From Acidobacteriaceae bacterium (GTDB lineage Bacteria; Acidobacteriota; Terriglobia; Terriglobales; Acidobacteriaceae): a DNA stretch of 8,056 nucleotides. The stretch is from the NCBI GenBank assembly GCA_030049955.1, contig JASIJX010000524.1:1-8056 (forward strand). Reading direction: 5' to 3'. A program made the position numbers and the translations under genes. Numbering within the stretch: position 1 is the stretch's first letter; the number at the start of each line of letters is the position of its first letter. Below the pieces are notes generated by a model. The model was not told where the DNA came from, did not search any database, and saw only the letters and a program-made list of their open reading frames with translations. Positions 1-6,221 of this stretch are shown here, piece by piece.

Positions 1-78
1 CTCCAGGCTTTCCCGGCTGCACCGGCGGTGCCAAGCAGTTCCGATCGGGCAGTGAACTTCATGAAGGAGAAGACTGCA
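1..78 (+). other. Region upstream of rpoZ, possibly the tail of an upstream gene
   Basis: This short stretch cannot be assigned with confidence. One forward frame (from base 2) is open from the window edge to a TGA at 53-55 and would give a 17-residue basic tail, SRLSRLHRRCQAVPIGQ, ending 23 bases before the rpoZ start. That spacing would suit an operon. In many bacteria guanylate kinase (gmk) precedes rpoZ, but 17 residues are too few to identify it. A second frame is also open and runs into rpoZ, so coding status is unresolved. Confidence 0.25.
64..69 (+). promoter_or_regulatory. Ribosome binding site of rpoZ
   Basis: AAGGAG lies 9 bases before the ATG at 79. It decides the start: the in-frame GTG at 28 and ATG at 61 have no comparable site, and the ATG at 61 would put the Shine-Dalgarno inside the gene. 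Confidence 0.7.
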
Positions 79-297
79 ATGCGTTCCGATTTAGTTTTTG
101 GGGCACTCTCTCATGTGTCCAACCGCTACCAGCTCTGTCAGTTGGCGAGCAAGGCGACCCGTAAGCTCCACAAACCCAACACCCGGCTGCAGGACACCAC
201 GAACGAAGTTCTGGACCGTTTCCATCATTCCAACCCTGGCTCGCCGGTGCAGGAAGAAGCGGCGGCGCAGCCGGTGGAGCGGCGCCGGGCTGCATAA
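79..297 (+). CDS. rpoZ: DNA-directed RNA polymerase subunit omega
   Basis: A 72-residue protein that reads as the omega subunit, the small accessory subunit that binds the beta' C-terminal region and helps assemble and stabilise RNA polymerase. The N-terminal half starts MRSDLVFGALSHVSNRYQLC and continues with LASKATRKLH (residues 23-32) and NTRLQDTTNEVL (residues 35-46). These correspond to the helical core of omega (the R-x-x-L-V/A-x-x-A-s-x-R-A-r-q-L pattern in proteobacteria) in the form I recognise from acidobacteria. The C-terminal tail after about residue 52 is Glu/Ala/Arg-rich and probably disordered. The start at ATG 79 is set by AAGGAG 9 bases upstream; the frame is open further upstream but those residues look non-native. 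A probable intrinsic terminator follows at 387-423, so rho downstream is likely a separate transcript. Identification rests on family resemblance of the core and on length. Confidence 0.82.
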   Translation: MRSDLVFGALSHVSNRYQLCQLASKATRKLHKPNTRLQDTTNEVLDRFHHSNPGSPVQEEAAAQPVERRRAA

Positions 298-386
298 CAG
301 TCCAAGCGCCCTTAGCGCATCATTGAACCTTTCGTCAGACTATGGTTTTAGAGCAACCCCCATCGAAGACGGCAGCGCCTCCCCGG

Positions 387-423
387 CGCCCGGATTCCGC
401 GCGAAGTTTTCGGGCGTTGCTTT
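387..423 (+). terminator. Probable intrinsic terminator after rpoZ
   Basis: Bases 387-394 (CGCCCGGA) pair with 409-416 (TTCGGGCG), an eight-pair stem with one G-U. The stem can be extended inward by TTC 395-397 with GAA 403-405, leaving a 3-base bulge. The stem is followed by TTGCTTT at 417-423, a modest U-rich tail. It sits between the rpoZ stop and the likely rho promoter, where a terminator is expected. The tail is short, so strength is uncertain. Confidence 0.45.
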
Positions 424-451
424 AAGACCGGTCTGTGTTGTTGTGTATACT
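421..451 (+). promoter_or_regulatory. Candidate sigma-70 type promoter for rho
   Basis: TATACT at 446-451 matches the -10 consensus at five of six positions. The -35 is weak: TTTAAG at 421-426 gives a 19-base spacer, and TTAAGA at 422-427 gives 18. Transcription would begin near 458 and leave a leader of about 70 bases before the rho ATG. The call rests mainly on the -10 box and its position directly behind the rpoZ terminator. Confidence 0.4.
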
Positions 452-528
452 TTGATTTCCCACCCTGCTCATGAGTAAGTTCCCCTCTCTGCAGTCCCTC
501 TCGATATCCCGCCTAAACGCAGGTGAAC
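451..528 (+). promoter_or_regulatory. C-rich, G-poor rho leader, rut-like
   Basis: Counting bases 451-520 gives 27 C and 10 G, and bases 481-520 alone give 19 C and 5 G, with many pyrimidine-C dinucleotides (for example TCCCCTCTCT at 481-490). Rho loads on unstructured C-rich, G-poor RNA, and rho of E. coli is known to be autoregulated by premature termination in its own leader. An autoregulatory rut site here is an inference from composition and position. The leader ends in AGGTGA (521-526), complementary to the 16S 3' end, just before the ATG at 529. Confidence 0.4.
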
Positions 529-1779
529 ATGACCATCGCCGAACTGAAAGAAAAAAACATCACTGAACTGAGCCGTATCGCACGCACGCTCGAGATACCT
601 GGCACCAGCGGCCTCCGCAAGCAAGACCTGATCTTCAAGATCCTCCAGGCGCAAAGCGAAAAAGAAGGGCATATTTTCGCTGAAGGCGTCCTTGAGATTC
701 TCCCCGATGGTTACGGCTTCCTGCGCTCGCCCGACTACAATTACCTCCCCGGGCCCGACGACATCTACGTTTCACCTTCGCAGATCCGCAAGTTCGACCT
801 GAAGACCGGCGACTCGATCAGCGGCAACGTGCGCCCACCCCATGAGGGCGAGAAGTACTTCGCCCTGGTCAAGATCGAGGCTATCAACTTCGAGTCGCCC
901 GAGGAAACGCGAAATAAGATCCTTTTCGATAACCTCACGCCACTCTATCCGCAGGAGCGGATCAAGATGGAGACCGTGCGCGAGGGCACCAGCGGCCGCG
1001 TGATGGACCTGCTGACGCCCGTGGGCAAGGGACAGCGTGGGCTGATCGTGGCGCCGCCCCGCACCGGCAAGACCATGCTGCTGCAGTCGATCGCCAACTC
1101 GATCACCTCGAATCACCCCGAGGTGGTGCTTATCGTTCTGCTCATCGACGAGCGGCCTGAGGAAGTCACCGACATGCAGCGCTCCGTCAAGGGTGAGGTC
1201 ATCAGCTCGACCTTCGATGAGCCAGCCGCGCGGCACGTGCAGGTGGCCGAAATGGTCATCGAAAAGGCCAAGCGCCTGGTGGAGCACAAGCGCGACGTCG
1301 TGATTCTGCTTGATTCGATCACGCGACTGGCACGCGCCTACAACACCATCGTTCCACCATCGGGCAAGGTGCTCTCCGGCGGTGTTGATTCGAACGCGCT
1401 GCAGCGGCCCAAGCGCTTCTTCGGTGCGGCCCGCAACATTGAGGAGGGCGGTTCGCTCACCATCATCGCCACTGCACTCGTCGATACCGGCTCGCGCATG
1501 GACGAAGTCATCTTCGAGGAGTTCAAGGGTACCGGCAACATGGAGATCATCCTCGACCGCAAGCTGGTTGATAAGAGAGTCTTCCCGGCCATTGACATTC
1601 AGCGCTCCGGCACCCGCAAGGAAGAGCTGCTCATTCCCAAGGAAGATTTGCAGGGCATCTGGGTTTTGCGCAAGGTGCTGAATCCGCTGTCGCCAGTCGA
1701 GGCGATGGAACTGCTGATCAGCCGGCTCGAAAAGGTCCGCAACAACGCCGAGTTCCTTCAGAATATGAACCAGCTCTAA
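529..1779 (+). CDS. rho: Transcription termination factor Rho
   Basis: A 416-residue Rho, close to the 419 residues of the E. coli protein. Rho is a hexameric RNA-dependent ATPase/helicase that binds nascent C-rich RNA and dissociates RNA polymerase. Domains in order: Rho N-terminal helical domain about 1-46; cold-shock-like RNA-binding domain about 48-120 with GYGFLR (61-66) and the aromatic pair Y110-F111; ATPase domain about 130-410. Walker A is APPRTGKT (175-182) with K181; the catalytic glutamate motif is [15 protein letters not shown] (E208); Walker B is [17 protein letters not shown] (256-272) with D262; the secondary RNA-binding segments are [18 protein letters not shown] (278-295) and FKGTGN (332-337); the arginine finger is R363 in SGTRKEEL. 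Residues matching the bicyclomycin contacts of E. coli Rho (D207, R209, S263, K333, G334) are kept, so sensitivity is expected. There is no insertion in the N-terminal or RNA-binding domain of the kind seen in some high-GC phyla. ATG 529 is preferred over the in-frame GTG at 523, which lies within the Shine-Dalgarno AGGTGA. Transcription ends at the hairpin 1796-1838. Confidence 0.98.
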   Translation: MTIAELKEKNITELSRIARTLEIPGTSGLRKQDLIFKILQAQSEKEGHIFAEGVLEILPDGYGFLRSPDYNYLPGPDDIYVSPSQIRKFDLKTGDSISGNVRPPHEGEKYFALVKIEAINFESPEETRNKILFDNLTPLYPQERIKMETVREGTSGRVMDLLTPVGKGQRGLIVAPPRTGKTMLLQSIANSITSNHPEVVLIVLLIDERPEEVTDMQRSVKGEVISSTFDEPAARHVQVAEMVIEKAKRLVEHKRDVVILLDSITRLARAYNTIVPPSGKVLSGGVDSNALQRPKRFFGAARNIEEGGSLTIIATALVDTGSRMDEVIFEEFKGTGNMEIILDRKLVDKRVFPAIDIQRSGTRKEELLIPKEDLQGIWVLRKVLNPLSPVEAMELLISRLEKVRNNAEFLQNMNQL

Positions 1780-1795
1780 ACTGATCGACGATCAA

Positions 1796-1838
1796 CGACG
1801 CCAAAAGGCCGGAGCATTGCTCCGGCCTTTTGGCGTCG
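1796..1838. terminator. Bidirectional intrinsic terminator between rho and the phosphoesterase gene
   Basis: Bases 1796-1815 are the exact reverse complement of 1819-1838, giving a 20-bp perfect stem with an ATT loop (1816-1818). Its core, GGCCGGAGC paired with GCTCCGGCC, is flanked by AAAA on the left and TTTT on the right. It therefore reads as a GC-rich stem plus U tract on both strands. It lies 16 bases after the rho stop and about 110 bases past the stop of the convergent minus-strand gene, so it can serve both. Confidence 0.85.
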
Positions 1839-1868
1839 CGGGTGTTCTGACGACTATCCAGAGACGAG

Positions 1869-1912
1869 GTGTCGAGTGCCTTTGTCCTTTTCAGAAAAGG
1901 CGCACTCGACAC
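1869..1912. repeat. Nested palindrome downstream of the convergent genes
   Basis: An 11-bp perfect outer stem (GTGTCGAGTGC 1869-1879 with GCACTCGACAC 1902-1912) encloses a 6-bp inner stem (CCTTTT 1886-1891 with AAAAGG 1895-1900, loop CAG). The two are separated by a 6-base left bulge and a single right base. No U tract follows on the plus strand, so it is not a standard terminator in that direction. It could be an extra 3' stabilising hairpin for the minus-strand mRNA or a copy of a dispersed REP-like palindrome. Whether it is repeated elsewhere cannot be seen here. Confidence 0.6.
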
Positions 1913-1948
1913 ATCGGTTGATTGAGGGTCCGCGAAAATGGTTCCGAT

Positions 1949-3772
1949 CTACGGCGTACTCAAGTAACATGCACCACCCCGGTTCTGCGCCGGCGGCGTA
2001 GGGGGCGTCATCCACTGCGGATCGTTGAAATCGAAGAATTCTGTCATGTCCATTTGTGCGGCGTCTCGTTTGGTCAGCGGAGGCAGATTCCATCGAGTCT
2101 CGATGAACTTCAGCATCGCTGTAAAATCCGCCACCGTGTGCGAGACGTAGTTTTTCTTTGCGTATGGCGAAACAACGACAAGCGGGATGCGGTAGCCAGT
2201 AAAGACAAAGTCGCAGGTGGGGCCGGTCGAATCTGTGCAGATATCGCCCGGCAGCAGATCGACTGGCTTGATGCCATCCGGGCTCGGCATCGGCTGCGGC
2301 GGAACATGATCGTACAATCCGCCTGCTTCATCGTAGGTCCAGAACAATGCCGAACTGCTCCACGAGGAGCTGTTCATCAGCGCGGTGATGAGCGACTCCA
2401 CGTAGGCTTCGCCAGCCTGGACGTTCGTTGGCGCATCGGAGTCGGAATCGGTTCCATGTTCATCCAGACCTGCATCGGAGGGCGGCTCAAATTCCGCAAC
2501 CTGAGGCAGGGTCCCGTTCTGAAGATCGATGAAATACTGCGAGTCCGGCGCAATATTCTGCGGATATTTGCTGACCACGGTTTGCGCGTAGGTAAAGTTT
2601 GAGAGATAACTGTGCTTCATGAGGCACGCTGCATCGTAAGGGGGGGTATCGGAACAGCCGCTGCCCGTGGTATCCACGTAGATCTTCCAGGTGATGCCCG
2701 CGTTCTGAAGGTCCTCGAAGATGGTCATCGTATTGATCTGCGGTGTGTCCGAGGCGGTGGTTCCGTTCGGATATGCGTATCCGTGCGAGGTTGCGCCCAG
2801 CAGGTATTCGCGATTGATATTCGTGCGCGACATGGCGGGCATAAACCAGCGGTCCGATGTTGCAAAGTCCGTGGCCATGAAATAGAGGAAATTCAGGTCG
2901 TCGCTGTCGTAATAGCCCATTGCGCGGACCCCATCGCTATCGTAATAGCCGAGTGCACGCGCATCGTAAGCGGCGGTGAAGACAAAACCATCGCCACCTG
3001 CTGCCGGGGCCGTCACCGGATCTTGGTAGTACCAATCGTTGTGAGACTCGTTCCAGGACGGGCTGGTGTTCTCGTCGCAGACCGAGGGCATATGAAATGA
3101 GGTCACCGGGTGGCTCGGGTCGGGACTGCAATAACCCTCTCCGGAGTCGGCGCATCCTGGGCTCGATGGTGGAGGGCCCTTCAGCGGCGGCGCGCCGGAA
3201 GCGGGATTGAACTGGGGCAGGCCATCGAACGACTGATCCGGAATTCCGTTCTGCGCCCAGTATTGCCGCAGCTCACCCAGGTAGTTGTCGAACGACCGGT
3301 TTTCCTGCGTCACGATGATCACGTGATTAATTGAGGACAGGCCCGCGACTGCATTGAAGGTGGCCGACACTGACGTGTTGGCGTTTATGGTCACGCTGCA
3401 CGTTGCCGTGCCGCTGCACCCGCCACCCGACCAGCCAGCGAATGTGGCATTGGATGCGGCCGTGGCAGTGAGCATGATCACCGTCCCGGCCGAAAACGAG
3501 GCTTGGCAAGTGCTGCCGCAGTTAATGCCTGAAGGGCTGCTGGTAACGCTTCCTGAGCCGGAGCCGGAGGTGGTCACCGTAAGTTGAAACATGGTCGGCG
3601 TGCTACTGGAGCCCGAGCCGCCTGAACCACCGGAACCGCCGGAGCCACCTGAACTACCGGTCCCGCCACTGCCCGAGTTGGAACTGTTGAGCAAGTTGCC
3701 GGAGCAACCGAACAGGGAAAAGATTATGCCCATGCAGCACAGGATGCTGAGATTTTTTCTTACTTTGCGCAT
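1949..3772 (-). CDS. Lipoprotein phosphoesterase (phospholipase C / acid phosphatase family)
   Basis: A 607-residue exported protein. Residues 1-22 form a lipoprotein signal (MRKVRKN, hydrophobic core, LFGC lipobox), so C23 would be lipidated; Ser at +2 suggests outer-membrane sorting. Residues 24-60 are a Gly/Ser linker with four GGS units. Residues 62-139 resemble the bacterial-repeat (InlB B-like) beta domain, with four cysteines (85, 89, 119, 125) that could form disulfides. Residues 149-585 form the phosphoesterase domain (PF04185 type), which hydrolyses phosphate esters in the alkaline-phosphatase-like superfamily: HVIIVTQENRSFDNYLG (150-166), GATSHGYAYPNG (326-337), DEHG (437-440), WTYDEAGGLYDHVPPQP (478-494) and YRIPLVVVSPYAKKNYVSH (527-545) hold the likely metal and substrate ligands. 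The substrate (phospholipid, phosphomonoester or other) cannot be told from sequence. The start at 3772 is chosen because AAGGGGG lies 6 bases upstream and it yields the signal peptide; the frame is open to 3919 but without these features. An 11-residue tandem duplication lies at residues 271-292. Transcribed divergently from the multicopper oxidase and convergently with rho. Confidence 0.88.
   Translation of the reverse strand: MRKVRKNLSILCCMGIIFSLFGCSGNLLNSSNSGSGGTGSSGGSGGSGGSGGSGSSSTPTMFQLTVTTSGSGSGSVTSSPSGINCGSTCQASFSAGTVIMLTATAASNATFAGWSGGGCSGTATCSVTINANTSVSATFNAVAGLSSINHVIIVTQENRSFDNYLGELRQYWAQNGIPDQSFDGLPQFNPASGAPPLKGPPPSSPGCADSGEGYCSPDPSHPVTSFHMPSVCDENTSPSWNESHNDWYYQDPVTAPAAGGDGFVFTAAYDARALGYYDSDGVRAMGYYDSDDLNFLYFMATDFATSDRWFMPAMSRTNINREYLLGATSHGYAYPNGTTASDTPQINTMTIFEDLQNAGITWKIYVDTTGSGCSDTPPYDAACLMKHSYLSNFTYAQTVVSKYPQNIAPDSQYFIDLQNGTLPQVAEFEPPSDAGLDEHGTDSDSDAPTNVQAGEAYVESLITALMNSSSWSSSALFWTYDEAGGLYDHVPPQPMPSPDGIKPVDLLPGDICTDSTGPTCDFVFTGYRIPLVVVSPYAKKNYVSHTVADFTAMLKFIETRWNLPPLTKRDAAQMDMTEFFDFNDPQWMTPPTPPAQNRGGACYLSTP
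2897..2962 (-). repeat. 33-base in-frame tandem duplication inside the phosphoesterase gene
   Basis: Two adjacent 33-base units (2930-2962 and 2897-2929) encode ARALGYYDSDG and VRAMGYYDSDD, identical at 8 of 11 residues. The central stretch TCGCTRTCGTAATAGCC on the plus strand is shared with one mismatch over 17 bases. As I recall the family, only one GYYD-type unit normally precedes the FMATDFATSDRW segment, so one unit looks like an insertion by duplication. Confidence 0.75.
3614..3649 (-). repeat. 9-base repeat encoding four GGS units
   Basis: Four consecutive in-frame 9-base units encode Gly-Gly-Ser (residues 42-53) in the linker that separates the lipid anchor from the folded domains. 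The codons vary between units, so it is imperfect at DNA level. Copy-number change would stay in frame and only alter tether length. Confidence 0.7.
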
Positions 3773-3778
3773 ACACGT

Positions 3779-3785
3779 CCCCCTT
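3779..3785 (-). promoter_or_regulatory. Ribosome binding site of the phosphoesterase gene
   Basis: Minus-strand AAGGGGG lies 6 bases before the ATG at 3772. It supports that start over the upstream in-frame Met at 3919, and the resulting N-terminus is a proper lipoprotein signal. Confidence 0.6.
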
Positions 3786-4046
3786 GGCCTCACTAGAAAA
3801 ACTTCGATGCAGAGTTTCGATCGCACCGGGAAGCTGTGGTGGAGAAATGCATGGAGACGTGTTGGCAGTTTGAAAATCAATTTTGGTTGGAGCAACCGCC
3901 AGCCTCTAACTGCTTCCATTCACGGGGGAGGCTATCTTATCTGAGTGGGCTCTTTCCGCAGGAGTGGGCGGCAGCGGAAAGGAGAAGGTTTTGGAGTATT
4001 ACCAACAAAGACAACTCTTACATCAGGTGATGGCGTCTGATTCCTC

Positions 4047-4053
4047 AGGGGAA
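4047..4053 (+). promoter_or_regulatory. Ribosome binding site of the multicopper oxidase gene
   Basis: AGGGGAA lies about 9 bases before GTG 4062 and 17-18 bases before the in-frame ATG 4071. The spacing favours the GTG, although both starts give the same mature protein after signal-peptide removal. Confidence 0.5.
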
Positions 4054-4061
4054 CTCTACCT

Positions 4062-6197
4062 GTGCCATCAATGCGTGTGTCCTTTATCGCGTGGCTTGTT
4101 TGCACCATCGTGCTGAATGGCCACGGAAGCATCGCGCACGCTGATCCCCTTCAGACAGATCCTCCCACCTTCACAAGTTCCCACCACCTTCTCGATCTTC
4201 TGATCGTTGCTGAGCCCAAGGTCATATCACTTGGCGAATTCCAGCCAACCGCGTGGGTTTTCGCAGTGTGTGAAATGGCCGATGCTCAAGGCGACAACTG
4301 TCCAAATGATTCGCGGACAACGGCCGACTACGGCGGAGTCCGGCTGCAGGTTTACCCGGGTGACCATCTGCGCATGCGGCTGGTGAATCATCTTCCGCCT
4401 GCGCCCGCTGATGCTAAATACGCGCATGGCAGTGATGCCATGATGAACGAAATGTTAGCCGCCAATCCGGTCAACATTCACACGCATGGCCTAGTCGTAG
4501 AGCCGAGAAAAGCCGATTCAACTGACCCTACTTACGGCGATTATGTCTATGTGCTGGACTATCCGGCTGGCAAGATGCCATCGATGGTAGAGCCGGATGA
4601 GACCGCGACCGACAAGCCCATCCAGTACGACATATATATCCCGCCCGACCATCCGCCGGGCATTTATTGGTTTCATCCGCATGTGCACGGTCTTACCATC
4701 AACCAGCTCTCCGAAGGGCTCTCCGGCATTATTACGATCGGCTCGGTGACAGACTACGCATCGCTTCCGGAAGGCTCGTCGACGATTCCAACACGCTACT
4801 TCGTGCTCAAGGATATGCAGGTGCTCTCGACCGGCAAGGTGCTGGACCAAGAGAGTGCCAAGTTCTGCGCACCATTTCCGCTGCCCGGAATGTCAAGGAA
4901 AGGATTTTGCCAAGGATGGGATTCACTAGGCATTCCGGATGACCCCGACGATCGCCCTGGAAATTATGAGGGCGGCGTCTGGTACTTCACCGTCAATGGC
5001 CGCGTGTTTCCGCAGATTCCCATGCCCTCGTCGTCTGGTGAATTGTGGCGCCTGGTCAACGCCGGAGCCAGCCGCTCCTACGATCTCGTCCTGCAGGATG
5101 ATCAGTCAAACAAGAATCTTCCGTTTCAGGTGATCTCTCTCGATGGCGTGGCGCTTGCGCCCCCTCCTGGATCTTTTGCAGACCAGAGTTGGGTGAGAAC
5201 TTCGGGAAAGGTGAATCCAGTTACATGTCCGGTGCCATCCCCGGCTTCAACTGAGCAGCCGGTTTGCGCCACTCACCTGGTGCTTTTCCCCGGGGCGCGC
5301 GCGGAAATTTGGGTGTTTCCTGCGAGCCGACCGGCAACCATGAAGACTCTCACGTTGTTTACGGGCCCAAAGGGAGATCGCTGGCCTGAGGCGAGCCTTG
5401 CGCACATCGTCGTCCCTCCGGGATCGCGCGCGGGGGCGGGTGCGCTGTTACGCGTGAAGCCGATTGACAAGGCACTCCTGTCTTCGCAGGGTCTGTTCGG
5501 TGCGCCTGTGCGCGCGAGTTTCGCCGGAGTGTCATCGTCGCTGCGATTGGAGGATGCCAGGCAGTTCTTGCATGGCGCATCCAGCAGTTCATCGACACTG
5601 CATTTGAATGCGTATCAGATCGCAACGATCGAGACCAGGTTCAAGGAAATCTCGCGGCCAGCTGCATCGCTCGCTTCGCCAAATTGCAGCGCATTGCCTC
5701 CCGCTCACCGCCGCCGTATCTTCTTCGGCGTTCCAACTTCCGATCCCAGTGCATTCGGCCTTGGGTACGAAGAGGTCGATCAGAATGACAATCCTGTCCC
5801 CGGAACGTTCCGGGATGTGGCGTCCTTCGATCCTGCAAAGATCAATATCTGCCTTCCGCTCGGCCCCCGCAACATGCCCGTCACGGAAGAGTGGGAACTG
5901 GTGAATCTGGCCGCCGAAGCGCACAACTTTCACATTCATCAGACCAAGTTCTATGTGCTGCCGCAGAATGCGCCTTCGGGCGATGCCGGCGCGCTCATGG
6001 ACAGCGTTGTGCTCCCGAACGGCGGCGCCAGTTGCGACGGCTCCGTGGCGAGTTGGCGCTCGGGAAAATGCCGGGTGCAGATGGTGGTAGTGCGAATTCC
6101 ATTTGCTGAAGTAGGTGACTTCGTCTATCACTGCCACATTGGCGAGCATCAGGACGGCGGTATGATGGCCCATATTCGCGTCATCGCCTCACAATAG
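4062..6197 (+). CDS. Secreted multicopper oxidase (laccase-like)
   Basis: A 711-residue multicopper oxidase, larger than typical three-domain laccases (about 500-600). These enzymes oxidise phenols, bilirubin-like compounds or metal ions and reduce oxygen to water. Residues 1-27 are a Sec signal peptide ending AHA before D28, so it works outside the cytoplasm. All four copper motifs are present: HTHG (H140, H142), WFHPHVHG (H205, H207), HNFHIHQTKF (H621, H624, H626) and YHCHIGEHQDGGMM (H690, C691, H692, H696, M701). By family rules H621, C691, H696 and axial M701 bind type 1 copper and the other eight histidines the trinuclear cluster, so the enzyme should be active. Ten further cysteines fall in five neighbouring pairs (70/80, 269/283, 389/402, 542/597, 658/670), suggesting disulfides. 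The extra length lies mostly between the second and third copper motifs. No copper chaperone or efflux gene is adjacent, and the substrate cannot be inferred. Start is GTG 4062 (AGGGGAA 9 bases upstream) or ATG 4071. Its stop lies 21 bases from the end of the convergent pectinase gene. Confidence 0.92.
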   Translation: MPSMRVSFIAWLVCTIVLNGHGSIAHADPLQTDPPTFTSSHHLLDLLIVAEPKVISLGEFQPTAWVFAVCEMADAQGDNCPNDSRTTADYGGVRLQVYPGDHLRMRLVNHLPPAPADAKYAHGSDAMMNEMLAANPVNIHTHGLVVEPRKADSTDPTYGDYVYVLDYPAGKMPSMVEPDETATDKPIQYDIYIPPDHPPGIYWFHPHVHGLTINQLSEGLSGIITIGSVTDYASLPEGSSTIPTRYFVLKDMQVLSTGKVLDQESAKFCAPFPLPGMSRKGFCQGWDSLGIPDDPDDRPGNYEGGVWYFTVNGRVFPQIPMPSSSGELWRLVNAGASRSYDLVLQDDQSNKNLPFQVISLDGVALAPPPGSFADQSWVRTSGKVNPVTCPVPSPASTEQPVCATHLVLFPGARAEIWVFPASRPATMKTLTLFTGPKGDRWPEASLAHIVVPPGSRAGAGALLRVKPIDKALLSSQGLFGAPVRASFAGVSSSLRLEDARQFLHGASSSSSTLHLNAYQIATIETRFKEISRPAASLASPNCSALPPAHRRRIFFGVPTSDPSAFGLGYEEVDQNDNPVPGTFRDVASFDPAKINICLPLGPRNMPVTEEWELVNLAAEAHNFHIHQTKFYVLPQNAPSGDAGALMDSVVLPNGGASCDGSVASWRSGKCRVQMVVVRIPFAEVGDFVYHCHIGEHQDGGMMAHIRVIASQ

Positions 6198-6221
6198 CCA
6201 TATTCCTGTTGAGATGGCCTA
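6195..6221. other. Weak hairpin spanning the convergent stop codons
   Basis: TAGCCAT (6195-6201) can pair with ATGGCCTA (6214-6221) with a one-base bulge. The hairpin covers the stop codons of both convergent genes, which are only 21 bases apart. There is no U tract, so if the transcripts end here it is not by a classical intrinsic terminator; Rho-dependent ending or antisense overlap is possible. Confidence 0.25.

Larger units (their letters stand above)
3773..4061. promoter_or_regulatory. Divergent intergenic region with small dyads
   Basis: These 289 bases separate the divergent phosphoesterase and multicopper oxidase genes and must hold both promoters. I see no convincing -35/-10 pair on either strand. 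Visible structure: two adjacent dyads in the middle, AAAAT-CA-ATTTT at 3873-3884 and GGTTG-GAG-CAACC at 3885-3897, and an 8-bp inverted repeat CTTTCCGC/GCGGAAAG at 3952-3959 and 3974-3981. Any of these could be an operator, but they are short enough to occur by chance. Minus-strand reading frames over part of this stretch are extensions of the phosphoesterase frame without a start signal. Confidence 0.35.

Noticed and set aside
471..566. 31-codon upstream frame in the rho leader overlapping the rho start (ATG at 471)
   Set aside because: It has no Shine-Dalgarno before its ATG and a nondescript translation. It could in theory be a leader peptide, but nothing beyond position supports it.
772..1287. 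Minus-strand reading frame of 171 codons inside rho
   Set aside because: Shadow of the highly conserved rho coding frame; the His/Leu/Asp-rich translation resembles nothing.
1922..3100. Plus-strand reading frames of 226 and 162 codons antisense to the phosphoesterase
   Set aside because: Both are shadows of the minus-strand gene; the translations are Arg/Val/His-rich without family motifs or ribosome binding sites.
3773..3919. N-terminal extension of the phosphoesterase to a start at 3919
   Set aside because: The 49 extra residues would bury the lipoprotein signal and lack a ribosome binding site; the ATG at 3772 has both a good site and a proper lipobox.
3591..3944. Plus-strand frame encoding a Pro-Glu repeat (PEPPEPPEPP)
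   Set aside because: This is the reverse complement of the GGS linker of the lipoprotein phosphoesterase, so the repeat is an artefact of that linker.
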